From Planctomycetota bacterium (GTDB lineage: Bacteria; Planctomycetota; Phycisphaerae; Phycisphaerales; SM1A02): a stretch of DNA of 64,000 nucleotides. The notes under the pieces were generated by a model. That model had not been told where the DNA came from and did no database searches. It saw only the letters and a program-made list of their open reading frames with translations. Made by a program: the position numbers and the translations under genes. Below are positions 1 through 8,753 of this stretch, one piece after another. Each line of letters starts with the position of its first letter. The stretch's first letter is position 1. The stretch lies in the NCBI GenBank assembly GCA_024226535.1, contig JAAELP010000155.1:18428-82427 (forward strand), given 5' to 3'.

Positions 1-309
1 GCGGGCCTGAGCGAGCATCTCTGGAAGCTCGAGCAGCCGGCGCACGCGGTCGCCAACCAGTACTTCGTGGGGGCGATCAACCGCGTGGGAACCGAGGCGC
101 CGTGGAACATCGGCGAGTTCTACGGGCAGAGCTACTTCTGCAACCCCCGCGGGCAGATCGTCGCCGAGGGTCCGCGGGATCGCGACGCGGTCGTCGTCGC
201 CGACCTCGACCTCGACGAGATCCGCGAAGTCCGCAACGTCTGGCAGTTCTTCCGCGACCGCCGGCCCGAGAGCTACACACGGATTTCGGAGGCCTCGGCG
301 GCGACGTGA
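1..309 (+). CDS. beta-ureidopropionase (N-carbamoyl-beta-alanine amidohydrolase), C-terminal part
   Basis: The open frame enters from the left edge and stops with TGA at 307-309, so only about 102 C-terminal residues are present. The segments FVGAINRVGTE, FYGQSYFCNPRG and VWQFFRDRRPESY match the C-terminal end of nitrilase-superfamily beta-ureidopropionases, which hydrolyse N-carbamoyl-beta-alanine to beta-alanine, CO2 and ammonia. The catalytic Glu-Lys-Cys residues lie outside the window. The call is strengthened by context: an NCS1 permease starts 13 bases downstream, followed by a class III transaminase, and dihydropyrimidinase plus a PreA-like protein face this group. Together they make a near-complete reductive pyrimidine degradation route. 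Confidence 0.85.
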   Translation, partial: AGLSEHLWKLEQPAHAVANQYFVGAINRVGTEAPWNIGEFYGQSYFCNPRGQIVAEGPRDRDAVVVADLDLDEIREVRNVWQFFRDRRPESYTRISEASAAT

Positions 310-322
310 CGATGAGGGGCGG

Positions 323-1768
323 GTGAGCGGCTCCCTCTCCAATCCAGATCTCGCGCCGTCCACCATCGAGCAGCGGACGTGGTCGATGTGGCACCTCGCC
401 GCGCTGTGGGTCGGCATGGCGGTGTGCATTCCGACGTACACGCTCGCGGCGAACATGATCGCGCAGGGCATGAGCTGGTGGCAGGCCGTGCTCACCGTCA
501 TGCTCGGCAACGTCATCGTGCTCGTGCCGATGGTGCTCAACGGGCACGGGGGAACGAAGTACGGCGTGCCGTTCCCGGTTCTGGTGCGGGCCAGCTTCGG
601 AACGAGCGGCGCCCACGTGGCGGCGATCGCCCGGGCCCTCGTCGCGTGCGGATGGTTCGGCATCCAGACGTGGATCGGCGGGTGGGCGATCTACCAGATC
701 TTCGGGGCGCTCGACTGGATCGACATCGCCCTGGACACCAACAAGCTGCCGGGGCTCGGGATCACGCTCACGCAGTTCCTCTGCTTCCTCGGGTTCTGGT
801 TCCTCAACCTGATCGTCGTTCTCCGCGGGATCGAGAGCATCAAGATCCTGGAGACCTGGGCGGCGCCGTTCCTGCTGCTCATGGGCGTCGCGCTGCTCGT
901 CTGGGCGGTCACGAAGGTGGACGACATCGGCGCGCTGTTCGCGCAGAAGTCGCGGTTCGAGCGGCCGGGGCAGTTCTGGGCGGTGTTCTTCCCGCAGCTC
1001 ACGGCGATGGTCGGATTCTGGGCGACGCTCAGCCTGAACATCCCGGACTTCACGCGCTACTGCCGCTCGCAGGGCGCTCAGGCGGCTGGTCAGATCATCG
1101 GCCTGCCGACCACGATGACGCTCTTCTGCTTCATCGGCGTCGTCGTGACCGCGGCCACGGTGCTGCTGTTCGGCAAGGCCATCTGGGATCCGGTCGCCCT
1201 CGTGCCGATGCTCGGCAGCACCACCGTCGTCGTGATCGCCCTCTTCGCGCTGACGATCGCCACGCTGTCCACGAACATCGCCGCGAACGTCGTGAGCCCC
1301 GCCAACGGATTCTCGAACATCGCGCCCCGCGCGATCAGCTTCCGCGTCGGCGGGCTGATCACGTGCTTCATCGGCGTGATCATCATGCCGTGGTACCTGT
1401 ACAACGACCTCGGCAACTACATCTTCACGTGGCTCATCGGCTACGGCGCGCTGCTCGGGCCGATCGCGGGCATCATGCTGTGCGACTACTTCCTGTTGCG
1501 GAAGACACGCCTCGACCTCGATGCGCTCTACGACCCCAAGGGCATCTACGGCGGCGTCAACTGGCGGGCGATCATCACGCTGGTGCTGGCGGTCCTGCCC
1601 AACCTGCCGGGTTTCATCAACGCGGCCACGGGCATGTCGTACTTCCCCGCGTTCTTCGACCACATCTACAGCTACGCGTGGTTCGTCGGACTGCCGCTGT
1701 CGGTGATCGTCTACTACGTGCTGATGCGCGGGCGGGCCCTCCCGGCGGACCAACGCCCCGGCGAGTAG
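323..1768 (+). CDS. NCS1-family nucleobase:cation symporter
   Basis: This 481-residue integral membrane protein has about twelve hydrophobic segments and NCS1 features, including QGMSWWQA near residue 50, an NIIVLVPM-like helix, the FGTSGAHV and GWFGIQTWIGG region near residue 115, and PDFTRYCRS around 240. Members import uracil, cytosine, allantoin or hydantoins with a cation. The start is GTG at 323 behind a GAGGGG ribosome site, 13 bases after the ureidopropionase stop, so the two are probably co-transcribed. The neighbours make a pyrimidine or dihydropyrimidine the likeliest substrate, but the sequence does not settle this. A -10-like TAGAAT (1766-1771) overlaps the stop codon and may give the next gene its own promoter. 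Confidence 0.88.
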   Translation: MSGSLSNPDLAPSTIEQRTWSMWHLAALWVGMAVCIPTYTLAANMIAQGMSWWQAVLTVMLGNVIVLVPMVLNGHGGTKYGVPFPVLVRASFGTSGAHVAAIARALVACGWFGIQTWIGGWAIYQIFGALDWIDIALDTNKLPGLGITLTQFLCFLGFWFLNLIVVLRGIESIKILETWAAPFLLLMGVALLVWAVTKVDDIGALFAQKSRFERPGQFWAVFFPQLTAMVGFWATLSLNIPDFTRYCRSQGAQAAGQIIGLPTTMTLFCFIGVVVTAATVLLFGKAIWDPVALVPMLGSTTVVVIALFALTIATLSTNIAANVVSPANGFSNIAPRAISFRVGGLITCFIGVIIMPWYLYNDLGNYIFTWLIGYGALLGPIAGIMLCDYFLLRKTRLDLDALYDPKGIYGGVNWRAIITLVLAVLPNLPGFINAATGMSYFPAFFDHIYSYAWFVGLPLSVIVYYVLMRGRALPADQRPGE

Positions 1769-1795
1769 AATGGGCGCTTCCAGGTGAGGTGCCCC

Positions 1796-3157
1796 ATGAC
1801 CCAGACCACGACCGCCCCGACGTTGCCCCCCTTCGACCAGTCGCCGGTTCCCTACACCGGCCCGAGCAAGGCCGACGTGCTCGCGATGCGTCGCGAGTAC
1901 CTCACGCCCGCCCTGCTCACGATGTACCGCGACCCGATCATGATCGTCGAGGGGAAGATGCAGTATCTCTTCGACGAGACGGGCAAGCGCTACCTCGACG
2001 GGTTTGCGGGCATCGTCTCCGTGAGCGTCGGCCACTGCCATCCCAAGGTGATCGACGCCGTCCGCGAGCAGAACGAGCGGCTCCAGCACACGACGACGAT
2101 CTACCTGCACCCCAACATCGCGCTGTTCGCGAAGAAGCTCGCCGGCACCTTCCCCGCCGGCAGCAACCTCGACGTCGTCTACTTCATGAACAGCGGCAGC
2201 GAGGCGAACGACGCGGCAGTCCTGATGGCGCGGGCGTTCACCGGCAACTACGACATGATCGCACTGCGCAACGCCTACCACGGCGGCTCGCAGGGTGCGA
2301 TGGCCCTCACCGCCCACAGCACGTGGAAGTTCAACGTGCCCCACAGTTTCGGCGTGCACCACGCGGTACTCCCGGATCGCTACCACGGACCTCACGGCTA
2401 CGACGACCCCGACGCCGGCGCCAAGTACGCCGCGGACGTCCTGAGCCTGGTCCAGCACGGCACGAGCGGCGAGATCGCCGGGTTCATCTGCGAGCCGATG
2501 CAGGGCGTCGGCGGCGTGGTCGAGATGCCGCCGGGGTATCTCCAGGCCGTGTACGCGCAGGTCCGGAAGGCCGGCGGCCTGTGCATCGCCGACGAGGTCC
2601 AGACGGGTTTCGGGCGCACCGGCGACGGCTTCTGGGGCTTCGAGAACCACGGCGTCGTGCCGGACATCGTCACGATGGCCAAGGGCATCGGCAACGGCGC
2701 TCCGCTCGCCGCGTGCGTCACGCGGTCGGAGATCGCCCAGACGCTCAGCGCGCGGGTCCACTTCAACACGTTCGGCGGCAACCCCGTCTCTTGCGCGCAG
2801 GGGATGGCCACGCTCGACGTCCTGCTCGACGAGAACGTGCAGGCGCACGCGAAGCAGGTCGGGAAGCGGCTGCTCGACGGGCTTCGCGAACTCCAGCGCA
2901 TGCACGCGCTCATCGGCGACATCCGCGGCCGCGGCCTCATGGTCGGCGTCGAGTTGGTCACCGATCGGAAGACGAAGCAGCCCGCGACGCAACAGACCGC
3001 CGACGTCCTGGAACGCACCAAGGACCTCGGCCTGCTCGTCGGCAAGGGCGGCTACTTCGGAAACGTCCTGCGCATCAAGCCGCCGATGTGCCTCACCGAG
3101 GCCGACATCGACTTCATGCTCAGCGTGCTCGACGTCGCCATCGGCGAAGCCAAATAG
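1796..3157 (+). CDS. class III aminotransferase, probably beta-alanine/alanine-glyoxylate type
   Basis: A PLP-dependent aminotransferase of 453 residues. Visible landmarks are GFAGIVSVSVGHCHPKV, the cofactor-phosphate segment MNSGSEANDAA, IADEVQTGFGRTG with the conserved Asp, and MAKGIGNGAPLAA carrying the Schiff-base Lys. It resembles mitochondrial AGXT2 and bacterial beta-alanine:pyruvate transaminases. In this setting it would convert beta-alanine, the end product of reductive uracil breakdown, to malonate semialdehyde. ATG 1796 is chosen because AGGTGAGG ends 6 bases before it; an upstream GTG at 1784 lies inside that ribosome site. It converges on the hydantoinase gene, with a 9-bp tandem repeat between them. 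Confidence 0.85.
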   Translation: MTQTTTAPTLPPFDQSPVPYTGPSKADVLAMRREYLTPALLTMYRDPIMIVEGKMQYLFDETGKRYLDGFAGIVSVSVGHCHPKVIDAVREQNERLQHTTTIYLHPNIALFAKKLAGTFPAGSNLDVVYFMNSGSEANDAAVLMARAFTGNYDMIALRNAYHGGSQGAMALTAHSTWKFNVPHSFGVHHAVLPDRYHGPHGYDDPDAGAKYAADVLSLVQHGTSGEIAGFICEPMQGVGGVVEMPPGYLQAVYAQVRKAGGLCIADEVQTGFGRTGDGFWGFENHGVVPDIVTMAKGIGNGAPLAACVTRSEIAQTLSARVHFNTFGGNPVSCAQGMATLDVLLDENVQAHAKQVGKRLLDGLRELQRMHALIGDIRGRGLMVGVELVTDRKTKQPATQQTADVLERTKDLGLLVGKGGYFGNVLRIKPPMCLTEADIDFMLSVLDVAIGEAK

Positions 3158-3160
3158 TCC

Positions 3161-3214
3161 CCGCCACCCCCGCCATCCCCGCCATCCCCGCCATCCCCGC
3201 CATCCCCGCCATCT
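3161..3214. repeat. 9-bp tandem repeat, six copies
   Basis: Six head-to-tail copies of CCGCCATCC fill most of the 63 bases between the convergent transaminase and hydantoinase stops. The first (CCGCCACCC) and last (CCGCCATCT) copies each differ at one base. No strong hairpin is visible. It could be a slippage-prone spacer. Confidence 0.9.
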
Positions 3215-3220
3215 CCACGC

Positions 3221-4603
3221 TCAGTGCGTCGGAACCCGCTTCAGCAGCTTCCCGTGCCCGTGCGCCCCGACGAACTCGCCGCCGCGCACCACGACCTCGC
3301 CGCGCACCGTCACCGTGTCCGCTCTCCCCGTGATCTCCCAGCCCTCGAACGCGCTGTAGTCGGTGGCCATCGCGTGCGTCTTCGCGGAGATGACGCCGGT
3401 GTGGTCCGGATTCCAGATGCACAGGTCGGCGTCGGCCCCCACCGCGACCGTTCCCTTGCCCTCGAGCCCGAAGATCCGCGCCGCCTGCGTGCTCGCACAG
3501 TCGACGAAGGTGTGCAGGTCGATCCGCCCCGTGGCCACCCCGTGCGTGTAGAGCAGCTCGATGCGGTTCTGCACGGAGGGGATGCCGTTGGGAATCCTGG
3601 TGAAGTCGCCGCGCCCCATCTCCTTCTGGCCTTCGAAGTCGAAGGGCGCATGATCCGTGGCCACGGTGCTGATCAGGCGATCACGCACGGCGTTCCAGAG
3701 GAACGGCTGCTGTGAGCTGTCCCGCACCGGCGGCGACATGACGTACTTGGCCCCTTCGAATCCCGGCTGCTCCGCGTAGGAGTTGTCGAGCACGAGGTAC
3801 GGGATGACCGTCTCGACCCACGCCCGGACGCCGCGGTCGATCGCGCGCCGCGCCGCGTCCACGGCGAGCTGGCAGGAGGTGTGCACGACGTAGACGTGCG
3901 CGCTCGTCATCTCGGCGAACGTCATCAGGTGGTTCACGCCCTCCGCCTCGACCAGCGTCGGACGCGAAATCTCGTGAAAGCCCGGATCGCCGTTGCCGGC
4001 GGCGAGCAGTTCGCGCTGCCGCTCGTCGATCAGCGTCTCGTTCTCACAGTGCGCGGTGACGATCACGCCGAGCTCGCGGGCGAGCCGCAACGTGTGGTAC
4101 AGCTCCGGGTCGGTGACGCCGAACGCGCCCTTGTACGCGAGGAACACCTTGAACGACGCGATCCCGCCGGCGACGATCTCGCGGAGCTGCGACTCCACGG
4201 CGTCGTCGTACCGCGTCACGCCCATGTGGAACGTGTAGTCGCACGCCGAGAGGCCGTCTGCCTTGCCACGCCACAGCTCGAGAGCCTCCGCCGGCTCCTC
4301 CGTCCGCGACGGGCAGACCATTTCGATCAGCGACGTCGTGCCCCCGAGCAGCGCCGCCTTCGACACGGATCCGTAGTCGTCCTTCGCGTACGTGCCCATG
4401 AACGGCAGGTACACATGGACGTGGGGGTCGATGAAACCGGGAAAGACGTACTTGCCCGACGCGTCGATGACCTCCGCGCCGGGCACGGATGCGGGATCGA
4501 TCTCCGCCTCGATGCGGCGGACGGTCTCGCCTTCGCAATAGACGTCCGCGGTGTAGTCGTCCGTCGCGGTGATGACGCGACCGTTCTTGATCAGGATGGC
4601 CAT
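3221..4603 (-). CDS. hydA: dihydropyrimidinase / D-hydantoinase
   Basis: A 460-residue cyclic amidohydrolase opening 5,6-dihydropyrimidines to N-carbamoyl-beta-amino acids. Metal-binding residues are visible: DPHVHVY with His61 and His63, SFKVFLAYKG with the Lys that is carboxylated, later His in VTAHCEN and VVHTSCQ, and the TDHAPF Asp. Length fits the family. ATG 4603 is used because MAILIKNGRV is the normal family N-terminus; a longer reading would run into preA. The preA stop lies one base upstream, so the two genes form an operon. It supplies the second step between dihydropyrimidine dehydrogenase and ureidopropionase. Confidence 0.92.
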   Translation of the reverse strand: MAILIKNGRVITATDDYTADVYCEGETVRRIEAEIDPASVPGAEVIDASGKYVFPGFIDPHVHVYLPFMGTYAKDDYGSVSKAALLGGTTSLIEMVCPSRTEEPAEALELWRGKADGLSACDYTFHMGVTRYDDAVESQLREIVAGGIASFKVFLAYKGAFGVTDPELYHTLRLARELGVIVTAHCENETLIDERQRELLAAGNGDPGFHEISRPTLVEAEGVNHLMTFAEMTSAHVYVVHTSCQLAVDAARRAIDRGVRAWVETVIPYLVLDNSYAEQPGFEGAKYVMSPPVRDSSQQPFLWNAVRDRLISTVATDHAPFDFEGQKEMGRGDFTRIPNGIPSVQNRIELLYTHGVATGRIDLHTFVDCASTQAARIFGLEGKGTVAVGADADLCIWNPDHTGVISAKTHAMATDYSAFEGWEITGRADTVTVRGEVVVRGGEFVGAHGHGKLLKRVPTH

Positions 4604-4604
4604 T

Positions 4605-5798
4605 TCAGTTCTCTTCGTCGCTGCCGCGACTGACCAGCTTGTCGCTCTGCTCCACGAACCGGTCACCTTCCCACGCCGCGTCCTTCGTGACCATGCCGGC
4701 CTTCGCCGCCCGCTCGGCGGCCTTCACTTCCGCCTGCCGGCGGACCAGTTCAGCGTGCGTCGTGAAGTAGCGAAGGCTGTGCCCGCGGAAATCCTCGATG
4801 CGCTCGAACCCGTGCTTGTCCATGAACGCGCTGAGACCGTCGGCGAGCGTGGTGAGGAGCTTGTAGCCGTGGATCATCACGCCCGTGCAGACCTGGACGG
4901 TCTGGGCGCCGAGCAGGAGGAACTGCGCCGCGTCCTCGCCGGTCTCCACGCCCCCGATCGCCGAGAGGCTCCGGTCGAGGAACGCCCCGGCGATCGGCAG
5001 CTCATCGCCCTCGGGGATCGGGGCGCCGCAGCCGCCGCCGAACATCATCGTGGCAAGCTCCATCACCATGCGGAGGGCGATGGGGCGCACCGCCTTGCAC
5101 GAGTAGCCGCCGGGCACCGTGTAGCCCTCGACCGTCGGCTCCGGGCGCAGCGTGTCGAGGTTGACGCCCATCACCGACAGGATGGTGTTGATCGCGCTGA
5201 TCCCCTCGCACCCGGCCTCCAGCGCGACCCGCGCGGGGTCGACGATGCACGTGACGTTCGGCGTCATCTTCGCCCACACGGGCTTCGTCGCCGCGGCGTT
5301 CACCCACCCGCAGACTTCCGCGAGGATCTCCGGATCCTGGCCCATCGCCGAGCCCATCTTCCGCTCGGGCAGGCCGTGGGGGCAGGAGAAGTTCAGCTCG
5401 AAGGCGTCGACCCCGGTCTCCTCGCAACGCTCGATGATCTCCACCCACGCGTCCCGCTCGCACTCCTCCATGATCGAGGCGATGAGCACGCGGTCGGGGT
5501 AGTCGTTCTTGATCTTCCGGAACTCGTCGAGCCAGACGTCGAACGGGCGATCGCTGATCAGCTCGATGTTCTCCCAGCCCAGCACCTCCCGCGAGCCGGA
5601 AGCGCGCATCCGCGCATAGCGCGGCGCGACGTTGACGACCTTCGTCGCGTCGAGGCTGATCGTCTTGGCGATAACCGCGCCCCAGCCCTCGTCGAAGGCC
5701 TTGCCGATCACGTTGGCGTTCGTGCCCGGCGGTCCGGACCCGATCACGAACGGGTTGGGAAGCGTCAGGCCATCGACGGTGACGGAGAGATCGGCCAT
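4605..5798 (-). CDS. preA: PreA-like dihydropyrimidine dehydrogenase (FMN domain only)
   Basis: This 397-residue protein belongs to the dihydroorotate/dihydropyrimidine dehydrogenase barrel family. FELNFSCPHGLPERKMG, WAKMTPNVT, INTILSVMGVNL and AIGGVETGEDAAQFLLLGAQTVQVCT line up with E. coli PreA and domain IV of mammalian DPD. E. coli PreA continues into a C-terminal ferredoxin-like domain with two Cys-rich 4Fe-4S motifs. Here the chain ends in a charged helix without a Cys cluster, so electrons must arrive another way or the partner carries the clusters. No PreT-like gene is in the window. It is followed one base later by hydA. Confidence 0.82.
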   Translation of the reverse strand: MADLSVTVDGLTLPNPFVIGSGPPGTNANVIGKAFDEGWGAVIAKTISLDATKVVNVAPRYARMRASGSREVLGWENIELISDRPFDVWLDEFRKIKNDYPDRVLIASIMEECERDAWVEIIERCEETGVDAFELNFSCPHGLPERKMGSAMGQDPEILAEVCGWVNAAATKPVWAKMTPNVTCIVDPARVALEAGCEGISAINTILSVMGVNLDTLRPEPTVEGYTVPGGYSCKAVRPIALRMVMELATMMFGGGCGAPIPEGDELPIAGAFLDRSLSAIGGVETGEDAAQFLLLGAQTVQVCTGVMIHGYKLLTTLADGLSAFMDKHGFERIEDFRGHSLRYFTTHAELVRRQAEVKAAERAAKAGMVTKDAAWEGDRFVEQSDKLVSRGSDEEN

Positions 5799-5870
5799 GC
5801 GGGGATTATAATGAACGCGATGCGCGGCGCGACCTTCAGCGTGCGCTATCGACGCTGAACAGATGTTAAA

Positions 5871-5900
5871 GAAAAACCTCTCCCCGCGGTCGGGGAGAGG
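5871..5900 (-). terminator. intrinsic terminator of the metalloprotease gene
   Basis: A perfect 10-bp stem (5877-5886 with 5891-5900, sequence CCTCTCCCCG) with a CGGT loop is followed on the minus strand by a run of five T (complement of 5872-5876). It sits 22 bases past the metalloprotease stop, as expected for a rho-independent terminator. Confidence 0.85.
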
Positions 5901-5922
5901 TGAAGAGCGAGCATGAGCGGTC

Positions 5923-8535
5923 TTACGGGCAGGGACCGAAGGCCGCGATCACCGCCAGGATGTCCGCGAAATCGACGTTGCCGTTGCCGCTGAGATCCTC
6001 GGGGCACGGCACGCCGCACGGACCCCAGGCGGAGATGATCGAAAGGATGTCGCCGAAGCCGACGTCACCGGACGCATCGAGGTCGGCCGGACACGGCGGC
6101 GTGCAGGTGCCCGCATCGCACGGCATGTCGTCGCCCTGGTAGGTGCCGCCCGTGGTGGCACAGTCGCCGGCCGTCGCGACCGAGCAGGTGCCATCCGTCG
6201 CGCAGCACGCGCCCGTCGGATCCGGCGGCGTGCATGGATTCGGTGAGCACGGCATGTCGTCGCCCTGGTAGATGCCGCCCGTGCCGGCACAGTCGCCGGC
6301 CGTCGCGACCGAGCAGGTGCCATCCGTCGCGCAGCACGCGCCCGTCGGATCCGGCGGCGTGCACGGATTCGGTGAGCACGACGTACCGATGCCCTGGAAC
6401 GTGCCGCCCATCGTCGAGCAGTCGCCGGGGTTGGTCAGCTCACAGGTTCCGCCGGTGAGACAGCAGCCGCCGGCGTCGAGACACGCGGCGGTGATCACCA
6501 CCGTGCCGGTGCCGACCGCGCCCTGCGGGCTCGCCGCGCTCGTGTGCCCACCGATGCGGATCAGGAAGGTGGTGTCGGCGAACCCGCCGAAGGTCACCTC
6601 GGACTGCACCCCGCAGAAATCGTCGTTGCATGCGATGACCTCGAGCGATCCGACCGGACACGGCGACGTGTACACGCCGATCTTCGTGTCATAGTCGCTG
6701 CCGCAAAGGCTGGCGGTGAAGTTGCCGCCGCACGGCGCGGTGAACTCGAACCAGATGTCCGCCGCGATGTCCTCGTCTTCACCGCTGTCGCACAACGCGG
6801 GCTCGAACGGGCCGTCCGTCGTCGCCCCGAAGGTCGAGAAGGGCGTGCTCCCGAGGCTGACCACGATCGGGTTCGCGCAGTCGTCGTTCGTCGGGGCGTC
6901 CGCCTGAAGCACGCGGATCCCGTAGTCCTCGACCTCGCCGCGGGACGTCGTGCCGCACGGATCGACGACCGGGTTCTGCGTGCTGCGCTGGATGCGGGTG
7001 CGGAGACGCGTGTCGCCGATCGTCGCGTGGCCAGGCACGTTGATGACCGTCGAGTACGGACCGGGGCCGGACATCGAGATATCGATCGTCTCATCGGCGT
7101 CGTGGAAGTCACCGTCGAGGTTCCAGTCGATCCAGACACCGCCGAGGTCGTTGGAGTTGGCGTTGCCGATCGTGAGGCTGAACGGCACCGCCTCTCCGAG
7201 CTGGACGGATCCGGAGATGATCGTGAAGTCGGAGTACGCGCTCGTGCCGCTGCTGTTGTTCACACCCGCATACTGGACGTTCGTGATGTGCTCGTTGCTC
7301 GGGACCAGGCTGGAGGCGTCGCAGAAGACGCCGCTCAGGCACGACCGGCTGTTGCGGTGGGCGACGATCGAGTTGATCGATCCCTGGATGAAGGTATTGG
7401 CGCAGTTGAGGCTGCTCCGCATGGTCGTGGTGCAGGGATCGCAGTGGAACGCGCCCCAGAGGTGACCAAGCTCGTGCGCGGAGAGGTCCGTCTCGCACGA
7501 AAAGTTGCCGACGTTGTTCTGGGCGAGACAGTACGCGCTGCTCGTGCAGATGCCGCCGATCGTGAACGCGATGCCGATCGTGCTTCCGCTCAGGTTCCGG
7601 CCCGTGAAGAGGTGGGCGACGTCACGCACGATGTCGCCGTGGTTGTTCAGCCACCGGCTGCGGAACTGGTCGAGCAGCCCGCCGGCGGAGTTGGTCGTGT
7701 ACACCTGCGAGGTACGAACGATGATGGCCACGACCCCGTGCCTGATCTGCACCTCGGACTCGTACTGCGAGTTGATGGTGTTGATCACCAGGTTGACGCG
7801 GTTCTCGACGTTCTGGATCGAGGATCCCCACTCCTGGTAGTACTGGAAGTCCGCGTCGATGGCGAGCTCGGCGAGCGACAGGTCGTCGATTCCGTCAGCG
7901 GCGCCGTCCGATTCCACCTGGGTCGGTTGGCCCATCTCGTCCGCCAGCAGCTTGTCGTTGACCGGGCATGAGCCCTCGATCGGCAGCACGTCGAGCTCGT
8001 GATAGACCACGTGCGTCTCGAACGGAAGCCCGGCGACGAAGTTGGACACCGGCTCGACCCACCAACGCTCACCGTTGGAGAAGGTGATGACCGCGTGCAT
8101 GCCGTCTTCGAGCATCCCGCCGGCGACCGTGCTGCCCTCATCCTCGAGGACGACACCGCGGAGCGTGTTCACGGGCCCCGCCTCGACCTCCTCGAGGTGA
8201 TCCGGACCATCCGAGCGATAAACCCGGTATCCCGACCCGCGCACGGAATGCGGCGCGAGATCGATCGTCCAGGCCTGGCCGTCGATCTCGACGGTGGTCG
8301 CGAGCGGCACGCCGTACACGTGGTCGTACTCCACGGTGACAAGCTCGCTGCGGCTGAGCCCCATGCTCGCGTTGATGTACTCGTGGATCTGCCAGAGCGT
8401 CGCGTCCTTGGACTGGATCTCTGATCCGGACCGGGGGCCCGGGGGCGTCGCCTCGACGCTCGCCGTGAGACCTCCGAAACCGATGAGCGCCGCCACCGCG
8501 GCACACCGGACAAATCCCGTACAGAACTGGTGCAT
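5923..8535 (-). CDS. secreted reprolysin-like metalloprotease with GEVED, Cys-rich repeats and dockerin-like C-terminus
   Basis: The 870-residue precursor starts at ATG 8535, 7 bases after AGGAG, and has a signal peptide (AAVAALIGFGGLTASVEA). A zinc metallopeptidase core carries HELGHLWGAFHC, the extended HExxHxxGxxH motif of metzincin proteases. Next comes a GEVED domain (TTSRGEVEDYGI), a pre-peptidase C-terminal-like region, and three Cys-rich repeats of about 43 residues (GACCATDGTC...). The end has two EF-hand/dockerin-like loops (DASGDVGFGDIL; NGNVDFADIL). It is predicted to be exported and to degrade protein outside the cytoplasm; the C-terminal modules probably serve attachment or calcium binding. 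It is a single-gene unit with its own terminator. Confidence 0.85.
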   Translation of the reverse strand: MHQFCTGFVRCAAVAALIGFGGLTASVEATPPGPRSGSEIQSKDATLWQIHEYINASMGLSRSELVTVEYDHVYGVPLATTVEIDGQAWTIDLAPHSVRGSGYRVYRSDGPDHLEEVEAGPVNTLRGVVLEDEGSTVAGGMLEDGMHAVITFSNGERWWVEPVSNFVAGLPFETHVVYHELDVLPIEGSCPVNDKLLADEMGQPTQVESDGAADGIDDLSLAELAIDADFQYYQEWGSSIQNVENRVNLVINTINSQYESEVQIRHGVVAIIVRTSQVYTTNSAGGLLDQFRSRWLNNHGDIVRDVAHLFTGRNLSGSTIGIAFTIGGICTSSAYCLAQNNVGNFSCETDLSAHELGHLWGAFHCDPCTTTMRSSLNCANTFIQGSINSIVAHRNSRSCLSGVFCDASSLVPSNEHITNVQYAGVNNSSGTSAYSDFTIISGSVQLGEAVPFSLTIGNANSNDLGGVWIDWNLDGDFHDADETIDISMSGPGPYSTVINVPGHATIGDTRLRTRIQRSTQNPVVDPCGTTSRGEVEDYGIRVLQADAPTNDDCANPIVVSLGSTPFSTFGATTDGPFEPALCDSGEDEDIAADIWFEFTAPCGGNFTASLCGSDYDTKIGVYTSPCPVGSLEVIACNDDFCGVQSEVTFGGFADTTFLIRIGGHTSAASPQGAVGTGTVVITAACLDAGGCCLTGGTCELTNPGDCSTMGGTFQGIGTSCSPNPCTPPDPTGACCATDGTCSVATAGDCAGTGGIYQGDDMPCSPNPCTPPDPTGACCATDGTCSVATAGDCATTGGTYQGDDMPCDAGTCTPPCPADLDASGDVGFGDILSIISAWGPCGVPCPEDLSGNGNVDFADILAVIAAFGPCP
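6119..6358 (-). repeat. near-identical 129-bp direct repeats inside the metalloprotease gene
   Basis: Blocks beginning at 6119 and 6248 are almost identical over about 110 bases and encode successive GACCATDGTC modules. A third, more diverged copy lies at about 6375-6480. The close identity at DNA level indicates recent duplication or gene conversion. Confidence 0.85.
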
Positions 8536-8753
8536 TGGAAGCTCCTCTTGAGCCGGCGCGAGAACGGCCGGCACCTCAACCTCGCATCCCGATATAGCTT
8601 AGAACGGCCTCCGAGCTCCTCATCGAGCCCGTACCTCGTTCACCCGTACGTCTCCCAACCTCGCCCGGTTGCAACCGGACACAGTGATCACCGCTCCCGA
8701 CCGCCCTCAGGGCACTCCTGGTGGGTTTGGCGGGTCTGGGAGATCGACGCCCG

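Noticed and set aside
3161..3214. 9-bp repeat as a coding repeat (AGM on the minus strand)
   Set aside because: It lies past the stops of both convergent genes, and the frame holding it has no start signal or continuation with known features.
77..3333. Very long open frames opposite and beside the permease and transaminase genes
   Set aside because: High GC creates long antisense frames. Their translations are Arg/Ala/Asp-rich without motifs, while the permease and transaminase frames show clear family blocks.
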